Assembly (NCBI RefSeq): GCF_024330105.1
Contig: NZ_JANDHW010000003.1
Coordinates: 124,001-188,000 of the forward strand
Source of the DNA: Coprobacter tertius
GTDB taxonomy: Bacteria; Bacteroidota; Bacteroidia; Bacteroidales; Coprobacteraceae
Reading direction: 5' to 3'
Length of the DNA stretch: 64,000 nt
Part shown: positions 8,372 to 18,536 of the stretch, in pieces
Numbering within the stretch: position 1 is the first letter of the stretch
How the letters are laid out: every line of letters starts with the position of its first letter
Translations under genes and position numbers: made by a program
Notes under the pieces: generated by a model
Databases searched by the model: none
What the model saw: the letters and a program-made list of their open reading frames with translations, nothing else
What the model was told of the DNA's origin: nothing

Positions 8372-11300
8372 TTATTTACCGTTTTGTTTTTCTACCCATT
8401 TACGTGCATTTACAAAAGCTTCGATCCAGGGTGTAACCTGGTCTTCGTTTTTACGGTCATAAGGATAATAAGCCCATTGCCAGGGGAATATTGCTCTTTC
8501 GAGATGAGGCATCAAAGCTAAGTGACGACCATCTTCCGATGCAATACCGGCTATAGCCCAGGGTGAACCGTTGGGATTTGCCGGATATGCGTCGTAACTG
8601 TACTGTGCGACAACATTGTATTTATCTTTATCGTATGGTAATTCAAACTTACCTTCACCATGGGCTACCCAAATTCCTAATTTGCTGCCCGATAATGAAC
8701 CGAACATAACTGAATTGTTTTTCGGTATGGTAAGACCGATAAATTCCGATTCGAATTTATGAGAATCGTTGTGACGCATTTTAGGTTTCTTCTCATGATC
8801 GGGAGTGAGCAAACCGAGTTCGACCATCAACTGACAGCCGTTGCAGATTCCTAAACTTAAGGTATCTTTACGGGCATAAAATCTATCGAGGGCTACTTTG
8901 GCTTTTTCGTTCCATAAAAATCCTCCGGCCCATCCTTTTGCCGAACCTAAAACGTCAGAGTTGGAAAAACCTCCGCAATATACGATCATATTTACGTCTT
9001 CGAGCGTTTCCCTGCCACTGATAAGGTCGGTCATATGCACGTCTTTTACATCGAATCCTGCCAAATAAAGGGAATATGCCATTTCACGATCCCCATTTAC
9101 TCCTTTTTCACGTATAATGGCTGCTTTTATGCCGTTATGTTGACGCCGGTCGGGATTAATTCCGTATGAAGATAGTTTTCCGGTGAAAGAGGAATTAAAT
9201 TTAATTTGTATCGGTTGTTGTTTATAATTTTCGAAGCGGTCTTTTGATGATTTTTCTCCGCTTTGTTTACGATCCAATAGGTATGAGGACGAATACCAGA
9301 CGTCTCGCAGGTGATCGATACCGAATTGATATTCGGCTTCGTCTTTTTTGACGAGTAAATGTCTTTCATTACAAGGGCGTCCTATTTTCAGAAAACCGAT
9401 TCCGTTATCTTGTAATATTTTTTCTACTTGTATTTTATCTTTTACTTGTATGAGTATACCCGGGTTTTCACTGAATAGAATTTTAATAATATCTTTTTCA
9501 GCTATCTTATCGAGATTAATTTCGAGTCCACCTTCTACATTGGCGAAATTCATTTCTAATAAAGCGGTGATCATTCCTCCGGCCGAAATGTCATGGCCGG
9601 CAAGTATAAGTCCTTTGTTTATCAATTCTTGTATAGTCTCGAACGCCGAAGCAAAATATTCACTATCTTTTACTGTCGGTACTTCGTTTCCGATTTTATT
9701 CAGAGATTGAGCAAAAGCAGATCCTCCGAGTTTGAAAGAATCGAATGAAAAATCGATATAATAAACGGCACTATTGCGATCGTGTACAAGAACGGGGGAT
9801 ATCACTTTCTTAACATCCGATACTTCTGCTCCGGCTGAAATGATGACTGTTCCGGGTGAATATACTTTTTCATCTCCGTATTTTTGCGTCATCGATAAAC
9901 TGTCTTTACCGGTAGGAATGTTTATACCCAATTCGCAGGCAAAACGGCTACAAGCTTCTACAGCTTTATAAAGTCGTGCGTCTTCTCCTTCGTTTTTACA
10001 TGGCCACATCCAGTTTGCACTTAAGGAAACGCTTTGCAACCCTTCGCTGAGAGGTGCCCATATTATGTTAGTCAGTGATTCGGCAACCGCCAATACCGAT
10101 CCGGCTTCGGGATCGGCCATAGCGGCTTGGGGAGCATGGCCTATAGAGGTTGCGATACCGGCTTTTCCCCGGTAATCGAGGGCAACGACTCCGCAATCGC
10201 TAAGCGGAAGTTGTATTTCTCCCTGACATTGCTGGCGGGCTACTTTACCGGTTACCGAACGGTCTACTTTATTTGTTAACCAGTCTTTGCAAGCGACAGC
10301 TTCGAGTTGCAAAACATTTTCGAGATATTCGTGTATTTTACTTGTTACGTATTTTACGCCTTGATATGTTTCGATAATTGTTTTATCTTTCATGACAGTA
10401 CGCGGTGCTTTTCCGAACATATCTTCCATTGCGAGATCAATAGGTCTTACTCCGTCTGCTTGTTCGAATACAAATCTCATGTCTCCGGTAGTTTCTCCTA
10501 CTACATACATGGGAGCTCGTTCCCGATCAGCTATTTGGCGTACTTTTTCGATGTCTTTTTCTTGTATTACCATTCCCATTCGTTCCTGGCTTTCGTTCCC
10601 GACAATTTCTTTTGCCGATAAGGTAGGATCTCCAATGGGCAGTTTATCCATTTCTATTTTACCACCTGTGCTTTCAACTAATTCCGAAAGGGCGTTCAGA
10701 TGCCCCCCGGCACCGTGGTCGTGTATCGATACGATGGGGTTTTCATCAGCTTCAGCCAAGGCTCGTATCACATTAGAGGCCCTTTTTTGCATTTCAGGAT
10801 TAGCCCGTTGAATGGCGTTTAATTCGATTGCGTTGGCATACACACCGGTTTCTACTGAAGAAACAGCTCCTCCACCCATTCCGATACGGTAATTATCACC
10901 GCCCATTACCACTACTTTTTGTCCGGCTTCGGGAGTTCCTTTTAATGCATCCCTCATTGTCCCGAATCCTACGCCTCCTGCCAGCATGATTACTTTATCA
11001 TACGCAAATTTTTTGTAATTTTCGGCATGTTCGAAAGTTAATAAAGATCCACAGATAAGAGGTTGTCCGAATTTGTTACCGAAATCAGATGCTCCATTAG
11101 ATGCTTTCACTAATATTTGTTCTGGAGTCTGATATAACCATTTACGCTCGGGCATGGCATTTTCTTCCCATTCACGACCTTCTTCGGTACGTGGGTACGA
11201 AGTCATATATACGGCGGTACCTGCTATAGGGAGACTGGCTTTTCCTCCTCCCAGACGGTCTCGTATTTCTCCTCCGGTACCTGTTGCTGCTCCATTGAAA

Positions 11301-12070
11301 GGTTCGACTGTAGTAGGGAAATTATGAGTTTCGGCTTTTAACGAAATGACAGTTTTTATGTCTTTTATTTCGAAATAGTCGGGTTTGTCTTGCGAAGCGG
11401 GTGCGAATTGTTCGACTTCGGGGCCTTCGTTAAAAGCGACATTATCTTTATACGCTGATACAAGACGATTCGGGTTGTATTCTGAAGTCTTTTTAATCAG
11501 TTTAAATAACGAACTTTCTTTTTCTTCTCCATCGATAATAAAAACACCGTTGAATATTTTGTGGCGACAATGTTCCGAGTTTACTTGAGAGAAACCGAAA
11601 ACTTCGCTGTCGGTAAGCTTACGGCCGATTTTTTTACTTAGCTCATTTAAGTAGTTAACTTCGTCATCACTCAGGGCCAAGCCTTCTTGTTTATTATAGG
11701 AGACAATATCGTCGATATAAACGATAGGATCGGGTTTTTTATTTATTTCAAATATTTGCTGGTTCAATCCATTATACATGCGTTGCAACATGGGATCATG
11801 TTCTGCATCTTTGTCTTTTGCCGCAAAATATTCTTCAATACGGGTTATTCCGGATAGTCCCATATTCTGGGTAATTTCTACCGCATTTGTACTCCAGGGA
11901 GTAATCATTTCTTTCCGGGGGCCTATAAACCATCCGCCGAGTTGTTTGTCATCCGTTACTTCGGCTTGGCTGAAAAGCCAGCACAACTTCTCTTTCTCTT
12001 CAGGGGAAAATGAGTGATCAGCTTCTACGGCTATCACTGTCTGATCTGGTGTTTTGAAAAAAAGAACCAT
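8372..12070 (-). CDS. purL: Phosphoribosylformylglycinamidine synthase, single-chain
   Basis: The 1232-residue protein is the large one-piece PurL. It converts formylglycinamide ribonucleotide plus glutamine and ATP to the amidine in purine synthesis. The ATP-grasp-like/AIRS domains carry FGFSQVNSEHCRHK (near 155), SLKAETHNFPT and SIHDHGAGG. The C-terminal class I glutaminase domain carries the nucleophile in SLGICNGCQ (near 1090) and the HGEGKF and PHLER histidine/glutamate segments, so it is intact. The length matches the family. The gene is read alone, between its terminator and an AT-rich 5' region. Confidence 0.96.
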   Translation of the reverse strand: MVLFFKTPDQTVIAVEADHSFSPEEKEKLCWLFSQAEVTDDKQLGGWFIGPRKEMITPWSTNAVEITQNMGLSGITRIEEYFAAKDKDAEHDPMLQRMYNGLNQQIFEINKKPDPIVYIDDIVSYNKQEGLALSDDEVNYLNELSKKIGRKLTDSEVFGFSQVNSEHCRHKIFNGVFIIDGEEKESSLFKLIKKTSEYNPNRLVSAYKDNVAFNEGPEVEQFAPASQDKPDYFEIKDIKTVISLKAETHNFPTTVEPFNGAATGTGGEIRDRLGGGKASLPIAGTAVYMTSYPRTEEGREWEENAMPERKWLYQTPEQILVKASNGASDFGNKFGQPLICGSLLTFEHAENYKKFAYDKVIMLAGGVGFGTMRDALKGTPEAGQKVVVMGGDNYRIGMGGGAVSSVETGVYANAIELNAIQRANPEMQKRASNVIRALAEADENPIVSIHDHGAGGHLNALSELVESTGGKIEMDKLPIGDPTLSAKEIVGNESQERMGMVIQEKDIEKVRQIADRERAPMYVVGETTGDMRFVFEQADGVRPIDLAMEDMFGKAPRTVMKDKTIIETYQGVKYVTSKIHEYLENVLQLEAVACKDWLTNKVDRSVTGKVARQQCQGEIQLPLSDCGVVALDYRGKAGIATSIGHAPQAAMADPEAGSVLAVAESLTNIIWAPLSEGLQSVSLSANWMWPCKNEGEDARLYKAVEACSRFACELGINIPTGKDSLSMTQKYGDEKVYSPGTVIISAGAEVSDVKKVISPVLVHDRNSAVYYIDFSFDSFKLGGSAFAQSLNKIGNEVPTVKDSEYFASAFETIQELINKGLILAGHDISAGGMITALLEMNFANVEGGLEINLDKIAEKDIIKILFSENPGILIQVKDKIQVEKILQDNGIGFLKIGRPCNERHLLVKKDEAEYQFGIDHLRDVWYSSSYLLDRKQSGEKSSKDRFENYKQQPIQIKFNSSFTGKLSSYGINPDRRQHNGIKAAIIREKGVNGDREMAYSLYLAGFDVKDVHMTDLISGRETLEDVNMIVYCGGFSNSDVLGSAKGWAGGFLWNEKAKVALDRFYARKDTLSLGICNGCQLMVELGLLTPDHEKKPKMRHNDSHKFESEFIGLTIPKNNSVMFGSLSGSKLGIWVAHGEGKFELPYDKDKYNVVAQYSYDAYPANPNGSPWAIAGIASEDGRHLALMPHLERAIFPWQWAYYPYDRKNEDQVTPWIEAFVNARKWVEKQNGK

Positions 12071-12348
12071 TTTTTGTTATTTAGTTGTTCGATCTATGCA
12101 GTATGGAATGCCTGGAAATGAAAAAATATGATAAATATCTTATACTCAAATTGCTATTGTATTTATCTTTATATTTTCAGTTTAATAAGGTTTGCAATTC
12201 CCCTGCAAAATTAATCAAAACCTGCATTCTTTAAAACATTTAAGACAAAACAATTTATGCGGTTTTCACAATTAACTATTATATTTGCATTCACAAAGTA
12301 TATTTTTCATCTTTTATAAATAGAATAAAACTGATAATAGTGGATTTA

Positions 12349-12993
12349 ATGCTATACACGATCATAAGGGGAGTAGCTATCGGTTTGCTGGTTTCTGCAC
12401 CGATGGGACCCATCGGAGTCTTATGCATTCAACGTACTTTAAACAAGGGCAGGTGGCCCGGATTCGTGACTGGTTTAGGAGCTTCTTTATCTGATTTGTG
12501 TTATGCTTTACTAACAGGCTTCGGGATGTCATTTATTACTGATTTTATAGAAACAAATCAGAATTTGTTGCAGATATTAGGCAGTTTTGTTTTGGTTGGT
12601 TTCGGGGTATATTTGTACCGTCAAAATCCGGCGAAAAATATCAGGAAGCAAAGTAAGAATATAGGTACTTATACACAGGATTTCGTAACGGCTTTTTTCC
12701 TTACTTTGTCAAATCCGCTTATACTGTTTCTATTTATCGGGTTATTTGCTCGCCTTAATTTTTTCCTTCCCGAATCTCATTTACCTGAATATATTGCCGG
12801 ATACATATCGATAATTATAGGTGCTATAGGTTGGTGGTTGACTATAACTTTCTTGGTAAATAAAATACGTACCCGATTTAATTTAAGAAGTTTATGGATG
12901 ATAAACCGCGGAATTGGCATTGTCATGGTTATTATGTCTTTGGTAGGTTTTATTATGGGAATAGATGCGTATTTCAATCTTAAATTAATTTAA
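12349..12993 (+). CDS. LysE-family amino acid exporter
   Basis: This is a membrane protein of 214 residues with five or six hydrophobic segments. The LysE/RhtB hallmark SAPMGPIGVLCIQRTL lies near the N-terminus. Members export amino acids or related small molecules. An in-frame GTG three codons upstream (12340) is possible, but the ATG at 12349 gives the usual family start. A TATATTTG box at 12280-12287 could be its -7 promoter element. The next gene starts 11 bp after its stop, so the two are probably co-transcribed. Confidence 0.85.
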   Translation: MLYTIIRGVAIGLLVSAPMGPIGVLCIQRTLNKGRWPGFVTGLGASLSDLCYALLTGFGMSFITDFIETNQNLLQILGSFVLVGFGVYLYRQNPAKNIRKQSKNIGTYTQDFVTAFFLTLSNPLILFLFIGLFARLNFFLPESHLPEYIAGYISIIIGAIGWWLTITFLVNKIRTRFNLRSLWMINRGIGIVMVIMSLVGFIMGIDAYFNLKLI

Positions 12994-13004
12994 TCAATAA
13001 TGCT

Positions 13005-13661
13005 ATGAATAAATCGATTGTTGTCCCGTATATTGCTAATCTGGATAATGTTGCACTCGAAGATCTTTCTGATATAATGGAAGAAAAAGCAGCTCGTCAG
13101 AGTATTGAGTGTGTAAACTGGCCTGGTCAGTTTAATTATAAACCGATTACAGTATTTAATATAGCTCGTAGCGATAAATATCTGTATATTAATTTTTTTG
13201 TCCGTGGAAATTGTCTCTTGGCGGTTACGACTTCAGATAACGGACCGGTATGGGAAGACAGTTGTGTGGAGTTTTTTATGCAGGTTCCGGGAGAGCAGGA
13301 ATATTATAATTTTGAGTTTAACTGCATCGGTACTGCATTGGCTGCAAAGCGTAAGAGTAGGGAAGAGTGTGAGCATTTTCCTCTCGAAAAAATGGCTTTA
13401 ATTAAAAGATATGCTTCAGTCGGCAATAAACCTTTTCAGGAAATGCAGGGTATTTTCGCATGGGAACTTTTAGTGGCCATTCCGTTTGAGTTGATGGGTC
13501 TTGATGGTAAGGCTCTCCCACCGAAAATTAAGGCGAATTTTTATAAATGTGCCGATAAAACAAGTCTTCCTCATTTTTTGAGCTGGAACCCGGTGAAATC
13601 TCAGTCCCCTGATTTTCACCGTCCCGAATTTTTCGGAGAATTGATTTTCGATGCTGAATAA
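13005..13661 (+). CDS. CBM9-like domain protein
   Basis: This 218-residue protein has no signal peptide. It resembles the carbohydrate-binding family 9-like fold found at the end of secreted enzymes and as stand-alone proteins in Bacteroidales; the motif VWEDSCVEFFM near residue 82 and the FNCIGTALA stretch are typical. It probably binds a ligand rather than catalyses a reaction, and the ligand is unknown. It follows the LysE exporter by 11 bp. Confidence 0.7.
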   Translation: MNKSIVVPYIANLDNVALEDLSDIMEEKAARQSIECVNWPGQFNYKPITVFNIARSDKYLYINFFVRGNCLLAVTTSDNGPVWEDSCVEFFMQVPGEQEYYNFEFNCIGTALAAKRKSREECEHFPLEKMALIKRYASVGNKPFQEMQGIFAWELLVAIPFELMGLDGKALPPKIKANFYKCADKTSLPHFLSWNPVKSQSPDFHRPEFFGELIFDAE

Positions 13662-13683
13662 TATAGAATAATGGTAATATATG

Positions 13684-13712
13684 CAAGGCGGAAAATATAT
13701 TTTTCCGCCTTG
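13684..13712. terminator. Bidirectional terminator between convergent genes
   Basis: Inverted repeat CAAGGCGGAAAA / TTTTCCGCCTTG with a 5-nt AT loop and TTTT after it. It lies between the CBM9-like gene (plus) and the LtaS-type gene (minus). Confidence 0.85.
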
Positions 13713-13724
13713 TTTTATGGGTAT

Positions 13725-15698
13725 TTATTGTGGAATGTATCCTTTATATTTTCCGGTAAGTTCGTTTCGCATGAGATATTGTGCGGTTTGTAACATCGAG
13801 AATACATAATTTTTCATACTATCCTGTAATGCCGGATTTATTATTTTTTCCTGTTCTACACTGTTCTTTACATGAAGTAACCATTCTTGTTTGTCGGCTG
13901 GCCGGTTGATATAAAAATGGTCATGATCGATGCACCCTATTGCGTCGTCGGATGTAAAAAAGATATAAGGCCTTTTATCATGAAGCAGATCGACTCCAAA
14001 TCCGTTATTCGTATAATCTATATTCAGTAATCCGAGTAGGGTGGGACCTATGTCGATTTGTCCGCCCAATGCATTATTCGCTTCAGGTTTTATATAATTC
14101 GGAGAATAAAATAGGCAAGGGATATGGTTGTAGGATAGTGGCATATCGCTGTGAGGTTCACCGACTTTTTTCCCGTGATCTCCAAAAAATACGAAAATTG
14201 TATTTTTGAACCACGGTTTTGATGATGCTTGTTTCATAAAGTCTGCGATTGCCTTATCTGCGAATTCTACAATACGAGTTTCATCGGTATGACTGTGTGC
14301 TTTAAAATCTTTCGGAACGATATAAGGGGGATGATTGCTGATACTTAGTAAAACACTAAAAAAAGGATCTCCGTTTTTCGATTCTCGATCGATCGTTTTA
14401 AGGGCATATTCGTATAAAAAGTCATCCTGCACTCCGAAGCTGTTGACTACTTTTTCTTTGGGGTAGTTCTCTTGGGAATAGATTTGGTCGAATCCGTTAG
14501 TTCGTAAAAATCCGTTCATGTTGTCATATTGTGATTCATGAGTCATAAAAAATAAAGTCGTGTATCCGTTATCTTGTAAAATTGTAGGTAATCCTGCATA
14601 AAACGGAATGACAGCTCCTTTCATCGAATTGTGCTTCATTAGTGCAGGATATGAATACAATACCGAATGTATTGCATGGTTAGTGTGAGTCCCTGCCGAA
14701 TAGAAATGATCGAAGCATAACGAATTGTTGGCAATGCTGTCGAGAAAGGGTGTTAATTCTTGTGTGTTGCCGTATCTTTTTAATAATTTGGCCGACATCG
14801 ATTCCATAAAAATGAGAATGACGTTTTTTCGGTTCGGTTCTCCTATATGAGTGATATTGCGTGCGATCGGAGAAATATCGGGTAGAGAGTCGGTTATGTT
14901 CAGTTCTTGCCGAACGAGCTTTATTGCTTTTGTATCGTCCATGAGTTTTATTCCTTGATTTTCAGATTTTGAAGCTTCGAGAGAACTTCTCAGAAGGTTA
15001 AAAGAAGGACTTATTCCCAATTGATTTAAAAAAGTATTGTTACAATAGTATGCCGCGCTTACCCGTATCGGGTTATAACCGGTTCGTCCTCTGATGCCGA
15101 AGAAACATGCTCCAATGATAAGGACAGAACATCCTCCGATCGCTAATTTAGTTACTCCTGTCGTTTTTTTTACGGGCGATCCTATTTCCTTTAAAAACAT
15201 TTGTAAAAGACGGTGGGTTATAATATAGAAGGATATAATGATCAATAGGAGAAAGCCGAATGCCAGCAGGTAAGATAGTTCGCCGAACATCATGCCTACC
15301 GTGGTCCCTACATAAGAAAACCAGTTAAAAATAGATGCATTTATATGTTTGAAAAAATAATCGAAATAAGGAATGTCAGCAGCCGAAATGGTAAAAGCAA
15401 TGCTGTAAAAGATGCAAAAGTATAGGTTGATACTCTTATAAAGTCTTTTCCCGTAATAGTTGAACAGTGAACTGATAGAAACCGTTATCAGAGGTAATAC
15501 AAGAATGTAGCACGCTACTACGTTATCCATCCATAATCCCCTGAGAAAGGCTTGTGACTGTATCAGAAATCCTCGACTGGCTTCATCGATATAACTATGA
15601 CCTTGTATGTACAAAATAATTCTGAACAGGGTAAATATGGCAAGTCCGAGAAAATGTATTGACAGGATATACCGTAGAGAAATAAAATATTGTTTCAT
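13725..15698 (-). CDS. LtaS-type membrane sulfatase-fold phosphotransferase
   Basis: About 657 residues. The first 190 hold around five transmembrane helices. The rest is an extracytoplasmic alkaline-phosphatase/sulfatase-fold domain with IFMESMS (metal site), the nucleophile-region GTHTNHAIHSV and the metal motif FFGDHGKK. This architecture is that of lipoteichoic acid synthase/phosphoglycerol or phosphoethanolamine transferases that decorate envelope polymers. In a Gram-negative Bacteroidales the acceptor is unknown. The ATG at 15696-15698 was chosen: a TTG further upstream overlaps a TATATTTG -7-like box (15729-15736). Confidence 0.85.
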   Translation of the reverse strand: MKQYFISLRYILSIHFLGLAIFTLFRIILYIQGHSYIDEASRGFLIQSQAFLRGLWMDNVVACYILVLPLITVSISSLFNYYGKRLYKSINLYFCIFYSIAFTISAADIPYFDYFFKHINASIFNWFSYVGTTVGMMFGELSYLLAFGFLLLIIISFYIITHRLLQMFLKEIGSPVKKTTGVTKLAIGGCSVLIIGACFFGIRGRTGYNPIRVSAAYYCNNTFLNQLGISPSFNLLRSSLEASKSENQGIKLMDDTKAIKLVRQELNITDSLPDISPIARNITHIGEPNRKNVILIFMESMSAKLLKRYGNTQELTPFLDSIANNSLCFDHFYSAGTHTNHAIHSVLYSYPALMKHNSMKGAVIPFYAGLPTILQDNGYTTLFFMTHESQYDNMNGFLRTNGFDQIYSQENYPKEKVVNSFGVQDDFLYEYALKTIDRESKNGDPFFSVLLSISNHPPYIVPKDFKAHSHTDETRIVEFADKAIADFMKQASSKPWFKNTIFVFFGDHGKKVGEPHSDMPLSYNHIPCLFYSPNYIKPEANNALGGQIDIGPTLLGLLNIDYTNNGFGVDLLHDKRPYIFFTSDDAIGCIDHDHFYINRPADKQEWLLHVKNSVEQEKIINPALQDSMKNYVFSMLQTAQYLMRNELTGKYKGYIPQ

Positions 15699-15885
15699 TT
15701 TAATGAAAGATATATGAATTTTATGCTGCAAATATACTTTTAATTTTATTCAAAAAATAATAAGCCGGTTTACGATGAAATACCTTTTTATTGAAATGTT
15801 AAAAGAATACTTCTGATAAAGGAAAAGATATGACTGCGAATGTAGAACTTATTACTATTGTTTATAGGCATGGCAGGTAAAAAAA

Positions 15886-15914
15886 TACCCTGTCTATTTC
15901 GAAAAGACAGGGTA
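15886..15914 (-). terminator. Terminator after purA
   Basis: Perfect inverted repeat TACCCTGTCT / AGACAGGGTA (15886-15895, 15905-15914). On the minus strand it is followed by a T-run (TTTTTTACC). Confidence 0.88.
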
Positions 15915-15938
15915 AAGTTATATAATCATAAATTTTTT

Positions 15939-17213
15939 TTAATCTTCTTCGGTATAACGAATAATCGTTTGTTCACGATCGGGACCTACCGAAACAATTT
16001 TAATAGGAACTTCTAATTCGGTTTCGAGAAAATCGAGATAGGCATTAAATTCTTCGGGGAATTCATCTTCGCTCTGCATTCCGGTCATATCGGTTTTCCA
16101 ACCGGGTAGTTCCACATAAACAGGTTCTATTTTTTCGTCGATTTCGAAAGGGAATTCTGTAATTTCTTTTCCATTTATTTTATAAGCGACACAGGCTTTT
16201 ATCGTATCGAAACTATCGAGTACATCGCTCTTCATCATTATTAGGTGGGTAACGCCGTCTATCATAATGGAATATTTCAGGGCTACCAGGTCTATCCATC
16301 CACAACGACGTGAACGTCCGGTAACAGCCCCGAATTCGTGACCGATGCGCCGAATGGTTTCTCCCGTTTCGTCAAATAATTCGGTGGGGAACGGACCGCT
16401 ACCTACCCGTGTACAATATGCTTTAAAAATACCATAAACATTTCCTATTTTACTGGGGGCTATGCCTAAACCGGTACATGCTCCGGCACATATGGTGTTT
16501 GAGGAGGTAACAAACGGATAAGATCCGAAATCTACATCGAGTAGTGTACCTTGCGCACCTTCTGCAAGTACCGACTTTCCTTCTTTCAGGTAATTGTTTA
16601 TTACGTGCTCACTATCGATAAGATTGAATTTTTTCAGATATTCTGCTGCTTCCATCCATTGGGCTTCGAGTTCGGCAATGTCATAAACATAATTAAGCGA
16701 TTTCAGTATTTTCTCGTGTTTCGCTTTTGCTTCGGCATATTTGCGGTTGAAATCATGTAGCAAATCTCCCACTCGTAAACCGTTACGACTTACTTTATCG
16801 GTATAAGTAGGACCTATTCCTTTCCCGGTAGTTCCTATCTTGGCCGAACCTTTCGCTGCTTCATAAGCCGCATCGAGCATTCGATGAGTTGGCAATATCA
16901 GATGTGCTTTTTTTGAAATATACAAACGTTGCGTAAGATCATGTCCGCTTTTGGCAAGTTCTTCGGCCTCCTGTTTGAACAATAATGGGTCGAGAACGAC
17001 ACCATTTCCGATTACGTTTATTTTACCTCCTTGAAATATACCTGAAGGAATAGAACGTAATACATATTTCTGACCGTCGAATTCTAAGGTATGACCAGCA
17101 TTAGGCCCTCCTTGGAAACGGGTAACGACATCATAGTTGGGAGTAAGTACGTCTACGACTTTTCCTTTTCCTTCGTCTCCCCATTGCAATCCTAACAGAA
17201 CATCTACTTTCAT
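15939..17213 (-). CDS. purA: Adenylosuccinate synthetase
   Basis: The 424-residue protein joins IMP and aspartate with GTP on the way to AMP. The GTP-binding GDEGKGKVVD near residue 13, the IMP-site GGPNAGHT near residue 35 and the GPTYTDKVSRNG segment are all present. Length and start match the family. It is read alone, ending at a strong terminator, and the fur gene lies 55 bp upstream. Confidence 0.97.
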   Translation of the reverse strand: MKVDVLLGLQWGDEGKGKVVDVLTPNYDVVTRFQGGPNAGHTLEFDGQKYVLRSIPSGIFQGGKINVIGNGVVLDPLLFKQEAEELAKSGHDLTQRLYISKKAHLILPTHRMLDAAYEAAKGSAKIGTTGKGIGPTYTDKVSRNGLRVGDLLHDFNRKYAEAKAKHEKILKSLNYVYDIAELEAQWMEAAEYLKKFNLIDSEHVINNYLKEGKSVLAEGAQGTLLDVDFGSYPFVTSSNTICAGACTGLGIAPSKIGNVYGIFKAYCTRVGSGPFPTELFDETGETIRRIGHEFGAVTGRSRRCGWIDLVALKYSIMIDGVTHLIMMKSDVLDSFDTIKACVAYKINGKEITEFPFEIDEKIEPVYVELPGWKTDMTGMQSEDEFPEEFNAYLDFLETELEVPIKIVSVGPDREQTIIRYTEED

Positions 17214-17268
17214 TGGTGTTTAAATTTATTGTAATAATTATTTTCTCTACAGACAAAAAAAAATCCAC

Positions 17269-17742
17269 TTATTTGTGGATGGCCTTTTTCTTTTCGGCTT
17301 GCGCACACCGGTTACATATACCGTACACGTAAAGTGTATAATATGTTGTGGAGAATTTGCCGAATTTTTTATTGGCAAGTACGTTCAATAAATCTTGGTC
17401 TTTTACTTCTTGTACCTTTCCACATAACGTACATATCAGATGATGATGGCTAACGGTATTATAGGCTTTTTCGTATTGTGCGGGATGATGGCCGAACTGA
17501 TGTTTTCGAACGAGACCTGCATTCACGAAAAGATCGATCGAATTATACACAGTAGCTTTACTTACTCGGTATTTACTTTTAGCCATAATCTCATACAACG
17601 AATCTACATCGAAGTGTTCATTCGTTGAATAAATTTTGTCGAGAATAGCGTATCTTTCAGGGGTTTTTCGTAACCCCTTCGATTCAAGATACATCGTAAG
17701 TTTTTGCCTTACAATTTCTTTTGTTTTTTCTTCTGGTATCAT
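17269..17742 (-). CDS. Fur-family metal-responsive repressor
   Basis: About 157 residues. The N-terminal winged helix (GLRKTPERYAILDKIY) is followed by a dimer/metal domain with HHHLICTLCGK and a C-terminal CNRC pair, the structural zinc site of Fur/PerR proteins. The usual role is to repress iron- or peroxide-related genes. The ATG at 17740-17742 is preferred because the longer frame begins at a TTG inside the likely promoter. Which metal it senses cannot be told from sequence alone. Confidence 0.88.
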   Translation of the reverse strand: MIPEEKTKEIVRQKLTMYLESKGLRKTPERYAILDKIYSTNEHFDVDSLYEIMAKSKYRVSKATVYNSIDLFVNAGLVRKHQFGHHPAQYEKAYNTVSHHHLICTLCGKVQEVKDQDLLNVLANKKFGKFSTTYYTLYVYGICNRCAQAEKKKAIHK

Positions 17743-17757
17743 CTTATTCGTACGATA

Positions 17758-17787
17758 CAAAGATATATATTTTTATGAGAAGCACAA
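17758..17787 (-). promoter_or_regulatory. Probable promoter of the Fur-family gene
   Basis: Minus-strand TATCTTTG (17758-17765) lies 18 bp from ATTG (17784-17787). This is close to the Bacteroidetes consensus and is placed correctly before the ATG at 17742. Confidence 0.5.
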
Positions 17788-17817
17788 TAACAAGTAGTTC
17801 AATATATTTTACAGAAA

Positions 17818-18492
17818 TTAAAAACTTTCGGTTATAAATTCGTATTCATCATCTATTATTTGTTTGGCTTCTGTGTTTCGGAAAGAATTATGCATAGGTA
17901 TCCATTTGTCGAAAGATAATTTTATTGTTCCGGCATTATCGAGACCGGTATGCATAGCCTTTATTATGCTGTTCAGTGCGATGGTCATAGTCGTACTGTT
18001 ATTCCTGTCGATAGCGTTTTGTGTTGCCTCTATGAGTGAATTCAGCATACTTGCAGAAATATATTTCTTCTCGCTAATTATTCTCCCGGCAAGCTGAAAT
18101 CCTGTATATTGAAGCATGTCGTTATTCTGTGAGATCCATTCTCGAGCTTTTTTTTCGGCGTAAGGAGTTTTATTAAATAAGTGCATACATGCTATATCTG
18201 ATAATTCCCTGAAACGGATGTTTTCCGCCCATTCCTGCATTTCTTCCGGTTGCATTTCTTCTGGAGGAAACAAAAGTATGGCTAATATGTTCGATTCGCG
18301 CACATCTTCATTGCGTAGTGTCCGTGATAACGTGGCGTCGGGATAATAATCTTGTGCTATACGTTTTATCAAGGGGAGCGTAAGGCCGAAATTGATACGA
18401 TAATCCATGCCTTTTTCTCGCATACTTCCCGATACGATACCGTTCATCGCCATTCTGAATTTCCTTTTTATCTCTTTTATTTTTTCATCCAT
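17818..18492 (-). CDS. AlkD-like HEAT-repeat protein (DNA alkylation repair family)
   Basis: This 224-residue all-helical protein has repeated helical pairs and motifs such as RELSDIACMHLF and WISQNNDMLQYTGFQLAGR, typical of the short Bacteroidales relatives of the AlkD DNA glycosylase. AlkD removes bulky or charged alkylated bases. I could not confirm the catalytic Asp by alignment, so enzymatic activity is inferred from the family. The two genes around it are unrelated. Confidence 0.65.
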   Translation of the reverse strand: MDEKIKEIKRKFRMAMNGIVSGSMREKGMDYRINFGLTLPLIKRIAQDYYPDATLSRTLRNEDVRESNILAILLFPPEEMQPEEMQEWAENIRFRELSDIACMHLFNKTPYAEKKAREWISQNNDMLQYTGFQLAGRIISEKKYISASMLNSLIEATQNAIDRNNSTTMTIALNSIIKAMHTGLDNAGTIKLSFDKWIPMHNSFRNTEAKQIIDDEYEFITESF

Positions 18493-18536
18493 ATTTTAAT
18501 ATCCGATCTGTAATTATAAGCACCGACTTGTATTTT

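Noticed and set aside
9127-12017. Several overlapping ORFs inside purL
   Set aside because: They have no recognisable domains and follow the codon shadow of a complete purL frame.
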